Assembly (NCBI GenBank): GCA_020636375.1
Contig: JACJXZ010000005.1
Span: forward strand, 372,001 to 436,000
Reading direction: 5' to 3'
Length of the DNA stretch: 64,000 nucleotides
DNA from: Lewinellaceae bacterium
GTDB lineage: Bacteria; Bacteroidota; Bacteroidia; Chitinophagales; Saprospiraceae
This document shows, one piece after another, positions 44,532-51,718 of this stretch; position 1 is the first letter of the stretch; each line of letters opens with the position of its first letter. The translations under genes and the position numbers were made by a program. The notes under the pieces are model-generated. The model was not told the origin of the DNA, made no database searches, and saw only the letters and a list, made by a program, of their open reading frames with translations.

Positions 44532-44858
44532 GATTGTTTTGGTTCCCTTTCCTTTTGATGACCTTTCAGGAAAAAAGGTCCGGCCCGCGCTTTGCCTGAC
44601 GGACGAGATCAGCAACTATAACCACGTTGTGATCGCTTTTATCACCAGTCAAATTTCAAAGGCCGGAGAATTATCTGATATTATCCTCTCTTCTGCGGAT
44701 TCCGATTTTAAGCATACCGGCTTAAAGTCGATTCGGCAATAAGATTACACCGCCTGGTTACCATTCCCAAAAAAATCATGCTGCGAGAACTGGGCATCCT
44801 TCCATCTAATCATGAGGTAGCAGTAAAAAACAAGTTGCGGCAACTCTTCAAGCTCTAA
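44521..44858 (+). pseudogene. PemK/MazF-type toxin with one-base frameshift
   Basis: The intact part (44521-44722) reads FKIVLVPFPFDDLSGKKVRPALCL..., the start of PemK/MazF mRNA interferases. The frame then closes at 44742. In another frame the expected continuation appears (IRLHRLVTIPKKIMLRELGI, then a Leu-rich end to the TAA at 44856-44858). One extra A in the run at 44724-44726 would restore about 112 residues. The deletion is either real, which would disarm the toxin, or a sequencing error. Confidence 0.8.
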
Positions 44859-44892
44859 AATACGAGAATAAACATGGACAGAGTCCGAGGGA

Positions 44893-45058
44893 GCGGTCAA
44901 GTTTTCCGCTAATTCCGCAGTGCCTTCGCGGTCAAATCCTCCGCTAATTTCCGCTAATTGATGCGCTAATTGACGCTAATTCCCGGGAGCCTTTCGCGCT
45001 AATTCGCGCACACATTCGCGTGCCTTCGCGGTTAAATCCACGGTCATTCGCGGATAAA
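44893..45058. repeat. CCGCTAATTCGCG-type low-complexity tract
   Basis: Repeated words TTCCGCTAATT, GCGCTAATTCGCGC and TGCCTTCGCGGT.AAATCC precede the ABC ATPase gene. Similar CGCGGATTTG words occur before the permease gene at 41945-42025. Confidence 0.7.
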
Positions 45059-45074
45059 CCCAGACCACCAACCA

Positions 45075-46358
45075 ATGAGCAACACCGTAATCAAAGTCGA
45101 AAACCTCTCCAAACAATACCGCCTCGGCCAGGTCGGCACCGGCACCCTCTCCCACGACCTCAACCGCTGGTGGCACCGCATCCGCGGAAAGGAAGACCCC
45201 TACCTCCGGATCGGGGAAACCAACGACCGCGCCAGCCGCGGAGAAAGCGAATACGTCTGGGCACTCAAAGACATCAACTTCGAGGTGCAGCAGGGCGAAG
45301 TGCTGGGCATCATCGGCAAAAACGGCGCGGGGAAAAGCACCCTGCTGAAAATCCTCTCCAAAGTGACCGGCCCCACCACCGGCGCCATCAAAGCCAAAGG
45401 GCATATCGCCTCCCTGTTGGAGGTGGGCACCGGCTTCCACCCCGAGCTGACTGGCATGGAAAACATCTACCTCAACGGTGCCATCCTGGGCATGACTAAA
45501 GCAGAAGTCAAAAGCAAACTGGACGAAATCGTCGACTTCGCCGGGGTGGCGCGCTACCTGGACACGCCGGTGAAACGCTACTCCTCGGGCATGATGGTGC
45601 GCCTGGCATTTTCCGTCGCCGCCCACCTGGATCCGGAGATCATGCTGATCGATGAGGTGCTGGCCGTAGGCGACGCCGAATTCCAGAAAAAATGCCTCAG
45701 CAAGATGGACAGCGTAGCCAGCCAGGGCCGGACCATCCTCTTCGTCAGCCACGTCATGTCATCCGTTCAAACCCTTTGCACCCGCTGTATCGTGCTGAAA
45801 GATGGCAGCGTAGCCTTTAACGGTGATGTGGATAGCGCCATCGAAACCTATCTGGAGCGGGAAAACAAACACCAGCACGACGGCAGGATTTCTCCTGAAA
45901 TGGAACGCGGAGGCACCGGCGAGGCCCGTTTTATCTCAGCTTTGCTGACAAACGGAAGCGGAAAGACCAAGGAAGAGTTTCTTTTCCGGGAAAAATTGTG
46001 CATCAACCTCGAGATGGAAAGCAGCAAGCAGATTAAAGATGCCTTGTTCGATATCAAGATTGTGAACGCCTACGGCGCCATCGTAGCCTACATCACCAGC
46101 ACCATGAACGGCGAGGATCTTTTCAGGCTGAAAGAAGGGAAGAATACCATTACCGCCGAGCTGAAAAACAACCTGCTCCCCGGCAACTATTCCCTGACCA
46201 TCGGTCTGCATTATTCCAACGGGCTAACCATAGACCTGATCGACGACGTCCTGGAATTTGCCGTCCTGAAAATTGCCGCCGACGGCCACCACCCTTATAC
46301 TCATCACTGGATACATGGAAATATCACAGCAGAAGCTCACTGGGAGCACGCCTCCTGA
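45075..46358 (+). CDS. Polysaccharide exporter ATPase, Wzt-like with C-terminal domain
   Basis: 427 residues. ATPase domain (about 1-265): Walker A GKNGAGKST, signature YSSGMMVRLAF, Walker B MLIDEVLAVGD, H-loop VSHVMSSV. The remaining 160 residues (from about GGTGEARFISALL) are a Wzt-type immunoglobulin-like domain, which in characterised systems binds the finished polymer end and gives specificity. Partner permease at 42063. The gene is followed by the aminotransferase with a seven-base gap. Confidence 0.93.
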   Translation: MSNTVIKVENLSKQYRLGQVGTGTLSHDLNRWWHRIRGKEDPYLRIGETNDRASRGESEYVWALKDINFEVQQGEVLGIIGKNGAGKSTLLKILSKVTGPTTGAIKAKGHIASLLEVGTGFHPELTGMENIYLNGAILGMTKAEVKSKLDEIVDFAGVARYLDTPVKRYSSGMMVRLAFSVAAHLDPEIMLIDEVLAVGDAEFQKKCLSKMDSVASQGRTILFVSHVMSSVQTLCTRCIVLKDGSVAFNGDVDSAIETYLERENKHQHDGRISPEMERGGTGEARFISALLTNGSGKTKEEFLFREKLCINLEMESSKQIKDALFDIKIVNAYGAIVAYITSTMNGEDLFRLKEGKNTITAELKNNLLPGNYSLTIGLHYSNGLTIDLIDDVLEFAVLKIAADGHHPYTHHWIHGNITAEAHWEHAS

Positions 46359-46365
46359 AAAAAGG

Positions 46366-47538
46366 ATGAAAATCCCCATTTCCAAAACATACTTCGACGC
46401 AGCGGACGAAGAGGCCATCCTTGCCCCTTTGCGCAACGGCTGGGTCGTTCAGGGGCCGCAGGTAGCCGAATTTGAACAGGCTTTCGCCGATTTCTGCGGC
46501 GCGAAGTTCGCCGTGGCCACTACATCCTGCACGACCGCCCTCCATATCGCCGCTATTGCCGCCGGGATACAGCCGGGCGACGAAGTGCTGGTTCCCGCTT
46601 TTACCTGGGTGGCAACCGCTAATGCCATAGAATACATCGGCGCCAAACCGGTATTTTGCGACATCAGCCTGGATACATTCAACCTCGACGTTAGCCGGCT
46701 GGAAGGCTTGATCAACGAAAAAACAAAAGCCGTCCTGCCGGTCCACCTGTTCGGATGGCCCGCCGAGATGAATGCCATCCTGGATTTGGCGCAGAAGCAC
46801 AGCCTCCAGGTCATTGAAGATGCCGCCTGCGGCTTCGGTACCTACTATCACGGCAAGCATGTCGGGGCTTTCGGGCACAGCGGCTGCTTTAGCTTCCACC
46901 CCCGCAAAGCCTTTTCTACCGGAGAAGGCGGCATGATCACCACCAACGACGAAAAAACGGCCGATCTGCTGCGCACCCTGCGCGACCACGGAGGCAGCCG
47001 CTCAGACTTCCAGCGGCAACAGCACCAGCTAAGTTTTTTGCTTTCAGAATACAACGTCCTCGGATATAACTACCGCATGACCGACCTGCAAGGCGCTCTG
47101 GGCGTTTCCCAGATGAAAAAAGCGGACTGGATGCTGAGCCGGCGCCGGGAAATCGCCCAAAGGTACAACGAGGGACTTAGCCATATTGACTGGCTCCGAT
47201 TGCCCCAGCCGCCATCTGAAGCAGTTCATGCATATCAGGCCTACGTTTGCCTCTTCCAGCCGGAAAAGCCCGGGTTGTCCAGAATAGAAAACCTCTTCGG
47301 CGCCAGAAACCGGCTCATGGCCTTCCTGGAAGAACGGGGTGTTTCCACCCGGCAGGGTACCCATGCCCCGGCCCATCTGGGTTTTTACGTCGAAAAATAC
47401 GGCATCCGCCCCGAGGATTGCCCCAACGCCTATATGGCAGAGCGCCTTTCCCTGGCGTTGCCCTTGTATCCGCAGTTGACGGAAGAAGAACAACAATATG
47501 TTATCGGCCTGATCCAGGAGTATAACCCAAAACAATGA
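46366..47538 (+). CDS. DegT/DnrJ/EryC1/StrS sugar aminotransferase
   Basis: 390 residues; Schiff-base Lys181 in CFSFHPRKAFSTGEGG, plus TTSCTTALHIA, PAFTWVATANA and EDAACGFG. HPRK rather than YPSK marks the perosamine/4-aminotransferase-like branch. ATG at 46366 follows an AAAGG sequence, and the frame upstream overlaps the ABC gene. It ends ATGA-coupled to the SDR gene. Substrate likely a 4-keto-6-deoxy sugar nucleotide, by family only. Confidence 0.86.
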   Translation: MKIPISKTYFDAADEEAILAPLRNGWVVQGPQVAEFEQAFADFCGAKFAVATTSCTTALHIAAIAAGIQPGDEVLVPAFTWVATANAIEYIGAKPVFCDISLDTFNLDVSRLEGLINEKTKAVLPVHLFGWPAEMNAILDLAQKHSLQVIEDAACGFGTYYHGKHVGAFGHSGCFSFHPRKAFSTGEGGMITTNDEKTADLLRTLRDHGGSRSDFQRQQHQLSFLLSEYNVLGYNYRMTDLQGALGVSQMKKADWMLSRRREIAQRYNEGLSHIDWLRLPQPPSEAVHAYQAYVCLFQPEKPGLSRIENLFGARNRLMAFLEERGVSTRQGTHAPAHLGFYVEKYGIRPEDCPNAYMAERLSLALPLYPQLTEEEQQYVIGLIQEYNPKQ

Positions 47539-48482
47539 TCGAAGGAAAAAAAATCTTCATTACCGGCGGAGCCGGGTTTATCGCCAATACCATAATAAAA
47601 CGCATCATCGGCGATAATGAAGTGGTGGTTTATGACAATTTCCACCGCGATACGCTCAGCGGCAGCGCCTACGCTGAACACCCCAACCTGAAAGTAATCC
47701 GCGGAGACGTATTGGACGCCCCCCGCCTCACCGAAGCTATGGCCGGCGCTGAGATCGTGATCCACGCTGCCGGTATTGCCGGCATCGATACCGTGATCAA
47801 AGACCCGGTAAGGACCATGCAAGTGAACATGATGGGTACGGCCAATGCACTGGAGGCTGCCCATAAAAACGGCATTTCCGGGCGGTTCATCGATTTTTCC
47901 ACCTCCGAAGTATTCGGTTCGATGGCCTTTCGCTCTACCGAGGACTCCCCCACAGTGGCAGGTTCTGCCGGCGAAGCGCGCTGGACTTACGCGGTGAGCA
48001 AACTGGCCGGAGAACACCTTGCCCATGCCTACCACCGTCAGCACCGCCTACCGGTTGTTACCCTGCGCCCTTTTAATGTATATGGGCCCGGACAAACCGG
48101 CGAGGGCGCCATCCAGGTGTTCATCAAAAGAGCGCTAAAAAACGAAGAGATCTGGATCAACGGCGACGGTACCCAAATCCGAGCCTGGTGTTACGTAGAC
48201 GATTTCGTGGAATGCCTGATGTTAGCCCTGGAAAGCCCGGACGCCATTGGCCAGAGCATCAACATCGGCAATGCCCGGGCAGTGACCACTATTCTCGGTC
48301 TGGCGGAAACGGTCTGCCGGGTGCTTAAATCGGAATCGGCCATCTCCCATCGCCCTCCCCTATCCGCCGACATCGAGCTGCGGATACCTTCGGTGGAGAA
48401 AGCGGAAAAGCTATTGGGGTTTAAGGCAAAGGTCGACCTGGAGGAAGGTATCCGCAGCACGGCGGAATGGTTAAAAAAATAA
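47535..48482 (+). CDS. NAD-dependent epimerase/dehydratase (extended SDR)
   Basis: 315 residues. GGAGFIANTI (11-20) has Ala where many relatives have Gly. FSTSEVFG, the catalytic pair in YAVSKLAGE, RPFNVYGPGQ and RAWCYVDDFVECL are clear. Four-base overlap with the preceding aminotransferase indicates one operon. Substrate not determinable. It is the last GC-rich gene before the composition change at about 48.48 kb. Confidence 0.85.
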   Translation: MIEGKKIFITGGAGFIANTIIKRIIGDNEVVVYDNFHRDTLSGSAYAEHPNLKVIRGDVLDAPRLTEAMAGAEIVIHAAGIAGIDTVIKDPVRTMQVNMMGTANALEAAHKNGISGRFIDFSTSEVFGSMAFRSTEDSPTVAGSAGEARWTYAVSKLAGEHLAHAYHRQHRLPVVTLRPFNVYGPGQTGEGAIQVFIKRALKNEEIWINGDGTQIRAWCYVDDFVECLMLALESPDAIGQSINIGNARAVTTILGLAETVCRVLKSESAISHRPPLSADIELRIPSVEKAEKLLGFKAKVDLEEGIRSTAEWLKK

Positions 48483-48491
48483 ATGTAGGCT

Positions 48492-49454
48492 TTGAGAGAG
48501 GAGAGATTAATTGATGAGATAATAGACAAATTAAAGCTTGATCTATCCAAACAAACTATCCTCACAGAAGTTGGAAGCAGTCATTATGCTTTGACTCCAA
48601 TTATTGCCCTTAAGGCTAATGCACACAAGGTTTATGCATGGACTCGCGATTCAGTTTATGGCAAAGGAATTGAAAACATCGAGTATTGTAAGCTTCTGTG
48701 TAATAAGTTTAATGTTAACCCCAATAAAATAACTTTTTCGATTAATGAACGGCCTAATTCGCATATCAATGATGCCAATATTATTACAAACCTTGGATTT
48801 GTGAGGCCAATAAATAAGGAATTTCTGGATTCATGCAAACCAAATGCCGTAATTTCTTATATGTGTGAAGCTTGGGAATACAGGGAAGGAGATGTGGACA
48901 TTGAATATTGCAAAGAAATAGGAATAAAAGTTGCTGGAACTTGGGAAAACCACCCTTCCATCAAGGTGTTTGAAAGTTGCGGCAATCTGATTTTGAAAAT
49001 GTGTTTTAACGCAGGTTTTGAAATTTTCCAAAATAGAATTTTGATTATTTCAGAAGATGAATTTGGAAGAGTAGCGCGTGAAATATTCTTGAAGGCAGGA
49101 GCGGATGAAGTCTATCTTGTTGCCCCGTACTCAAAAAGTAAGATCATTCAAAAAGCTTGGGATTTCATTTTGCTTGCTGATTATTCAACAAAAATCGATT
49201 TTTTCCACAATACTTCACCACTATTGTTAAACACAGGAGGCATAGTCCACCTTTCTGGTATTTTAAACTACCAGGAGCTGAAGAAGGCCGGTTTTTTTGT
49301 ATACCCAAATCAAGATGGTTATGCTCAGAAAATGTCTAAAACGTTAGACTTCCTTGGACCAAAAATGGTAATTAACTTACATGCCGCTGGGCTTAAGGTT
49401 GGGGAACTTCTCACAAAAAATATCACTTCGCCTTTACTCCAAGAAATGACCTAA
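48492..49454 (+). CDS. Unrecognised Rossmann-like protein, first gene of the AT-rich segment
   Basis: 320 residues from TTG at 48492; no ATG fits. Strongly AT-rich codon use. Residues about 20-60 (TEVGSSHYALTPIIALKANA) and 178-208 (ILIISEDEFGRVAREIFLKA) look like beta-alpha-beta nucleotide-binding units, and the second half resembles NAD-binding dehydrogenase-like proteins in pattern only. No catalytic residues can be assigned. It precedes the formyltransferase gene by 28 bases and is probably in the same operon. Confidence 0.6.
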   Translation: MREERLIDEIIDKLKLDLSKQTILTEVGSSHYALTPIIALKANAHKVYAWTRDSVYGKGIENIEYCKLLCNKFNVNPNKITFSINERPNSHINDANIITNLGFVRPINKEFLDSCKPNAVISYMCEAWEYREGDVDIEYCKEIGIKVAGTWENHPSIKVFESCGNLILKMCFNAGFEIFQNRILIISEDEFGRVAREIFLKAGADEVYLVAPYSKSKIIQKAWDFILLADYSTKIDFFHNTSPLLLNTGGIVHLSGILNYQELKKAGFFVYPNQDGYAQKMSKTLDFLGPKMVINLHAAGLKVGELLTKNITSPLLQEMT

Positions 49455-49482
49455 AGTTAATACTCGAAAAAATTCAAAAGGA

Positions 49483-50421
49483 ATGAAAATTGCCATTATT
49501 GGAAGGACTAAAACACTTCTAAACACTGCTAAAAGATTATTAGAAAACAACCATGAAATTGCTCTTTGTATCACATGTAAAGAAGCTCCAGAATATACAG
49601 TAACCAACAAAGATTTCGAACAATTTTCATTATCTAACAATATCCCTTTCATTTATACTTCTAAAATCAACACGTCCAATATTATTGAAAGAATACTTTC
49701 GGTTGGGGAAATAGATATTGGCATAAGTATGAATTTTGTCAATATTATCCAACAAAAAGTTATTGATCTTTTTCCTCTCGGCATCCTAAATGTCCATGCA
49801 GGAGATCTCCCCAAATACCGTGGTAACGCGCCGATAGCATGGGCATTGCTTAACAAAGAAGAAAAAATTGGATTGTGTGTTCATAAAATGATTGGAGGCG
49901 AACTTGATTCTGGTGACATTATTGCCAAAACATTTTTTTCGGTTAGCTTAAAAACGAAAATAGAAGAAGTCTTTCAATGGGTAGAGTTGACTACACCTGA
50001 ATTAGTAATTTTAGCGGTTAATCAACTATCCAATAACCCGGACTACTTCTTAGAAAAGCAGTCAAAAGACCCAATGGATATATTAAGATGTTACCCTCGA
50101 CTACCGCAAGATGGAAAGATCAACTGGTCATCTGATGCAGAAGACATCATTCGCCTGATTAATGTATCAGGTAAACCTTTCTCCGGAGCCTTCACATTTC
50201 TCGAGGGAGAGAAAATAATTATTGAAGATGCAGAGCTATTTCACGATGACGAACCTTGGCTTGGAATTCCTGGGCAAATTGTTAAAGTAAATGCAAATGG
50301 ATCAATAATAGCCTTAACAGGATCCAGGAAAATTCAAGTTAATCAAATCCGCCTTTCAATAACCGAAAAGGCTTTCCCTCCTTCAAAAAAGATAAAAAGT
50401 GTTAGAAAAAGATTTGAATAA
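49483..50421 (+). CDS. Methionyl-tRNA-formyltransferase-like sugar N-formyltransferase
   Basis: 312 residues. Formyl-transferase fold with NVHAGDLPKYRGNAPIAWAL (catalytic Asn/His) and GGELDSGDIIA (catalytic Asp), then a C-terminal domain like that of Fmt. Because it sits among glycan genes it more likely formylates an amino sugar nucleotide, using formyl-tetrahydrofolate; the DegT enzyme at 46366 could supply the amine. A housekeeping Fmt is less likely here. Confidence 0.82.
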   Translation: MKIAIIGRTKTLLNTAKRLLENNHEIALCITCKEAPEYTVTNKDFEQFSLSNNIPFIYTSKINTSNIIERILSVGEIDIGISMNFVNIIQQKVIDLFPLGILNVHAGDLPKYRGNAPIAWALLNKEEKIGLCVHKMIGGELDSGDIIAKTFFSVSLKTKIEEVFQWVELTTPELVILAVNQLSNNPDYFLEKQSKDPMDILRCYPRLPQDGKINWSSDAEDIIRLINVSGKPFSGAFTFLEGEKIIIEDAELFHDDEPWLGIPGQIVKVNANGSIIALTGSRKIQVNQIRLSITEKAFPPSKKIKSVRKRFE

Positions 50422-51718
50422 TGTAAAAATTGCATGTGTTGGCAATCAAAATAATATGTTTTTTGGCTTAGTAAGATTTCTTCGAGAAAGAAATTATGAC
50501 GCCCATCTTTTTCTTTTGAATAATGAACAGCCTCATTTTTTGCCATCCTGCGATTCTTTTGATGATAAACACAAAAATTACACGCATCAACTTGATTGGG
50601 GTTCAATTGACACTTTTCTAAAGGTATCATCCCGGAAAATACGTTCAAGTTTTGTTGGATTTGATGTGTTTGTCGCCACTGAAGAGGCTATCGCCTTTCT
50701 GAATAAAGCTAAAATAAAAATTGATATTATCTTTCCTTCGGGTACTGACCTAACTCTTAAAACAAAAGTATTTCAGATAATGCCCTATCATTCCAGGTTA
50801 ATTAATCCTGCCCTCTATTTTTTCTCGAAAAACATGCTTCGGGGGTTTAAGCAAGCCTGTTGCATCAATCAGGAAAACAGCCAACCCTATTATAAAAATA
50901 TCTTAACCGAATTAGGACTTCTATCCAAATCTTATTACTATGGGTGCCCCATGGCTTATACAAAAAAGTTTTTCGAACCCGGATACGACCAAGTCATGGC
51001 TTCGAAAAGTGATTACTTCCTTTTTTTTAAAAAGCTCCGAAAAGAGAACCAACTGTTGATTTTTTATCACAACCGCCTTTCCTGGTTTTTCCCGGAAATG
51101 AATACGGACCCCAACCACAACAAAGGAACCGATGTATTGTTAAAAGGCTTCACAAATTTCATAAAAGCTAACCCTGGAGTAAAGGCTAAATTAATATATT
51201 TGAGCTATGGCAAAGATATTGAAAAAACAAGAGAATTAATTCAGAAAACAAACATTCAGGATCACACGATAGAACTGCCCTTGCTCCCCAAAAAAGAGCT
51301 ACTCCTTGGATTGAAACATTCTGACTTCGGCTGCGGCCAGTTTTTTACAGGGGGCTTGGGAGGAGGAACCACCTGGGAAACCTTAGCCATGGGAAAACCT
51401 CTACTACACTATCTGGAAGAAGACAAAATCAAATTCACTGGGTTCGATAGCCCTTTCCCATTCGTCAATGTCAAAAACCCGGAAGACATAAGCCTGGTCT
51501 TCGAAGACTTCATCGCCCAACCAGATAAGTATCGAAAGATTGGCGAGGAGGCAAAACAATGGCACCACCGCAACTTCGAGAAAGGCTCTGTAGATAAGTG
51601 GATAGAACTGATCGAAGTTAAAGCCCAGAAAGGCAGTGAGGGTTTGGAAGCCTTTGTTCGGGAAAAAGCCAGAGAACAACAAGAAAAATACCATGCAACC
51701 AGAGCAACTAGCATTTAG
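50399..51718 (+). CDS. Glycosyltransferase-like protein (GT-B pattern)
   Basis: 439 residues, GTG start overlapping the preceding gene by 23 bases. The C-terminal half has GKDIEKTRELIQ, a HTIELPLLPKKELLLGLKHSD segment and GGGTTWETLAMGKPLLHYLE, which fit the sugar-nucleotide domain of GT4/GT1-type enzymes. The N-terminal half is not clearly matched. Gene is AT-rich. Cytoplasmic, no membrane helix seen. Confidence 0.7.
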   Translation: MLEKDLNNVKIACVGNQNNMFFGLVRFLRERNYDAHLFLLNNEQPHFLPSCDSFDDKHKNYTHQLDWGSIDTFLKVSSRKIRSSFVGFDVFVATEEAIAFLNKAKIKIDIIFPSGTDLTLKTKVFQIMPYHSRLINPALYFFSKNMLRGFKQACCINQENSQPYYKNILTELGLLSKSYYYGCPMAYTKKFFEPGYDQVMASKSDYFLFFKKLRKENQLLIFYHNRLSWFFPEMNTDPNHNKGTDVLLKGFTNFIKANPGVKAKLIYLSYGKDIEKTRELIQKTNIQDHTIELPLLPKKELLLGLKHSDFGCGQFFTGGLGGGTTWETLAMGKPLLHYLEEDKIKFTGFDSPFPFVNVKNPEDISLVFEDFIAQPDKYRKIGEEAKQWHHRNFEKGSVDKWIELIEVKAQKGSEGLEAFVREKAREQQEKYHATRATSI

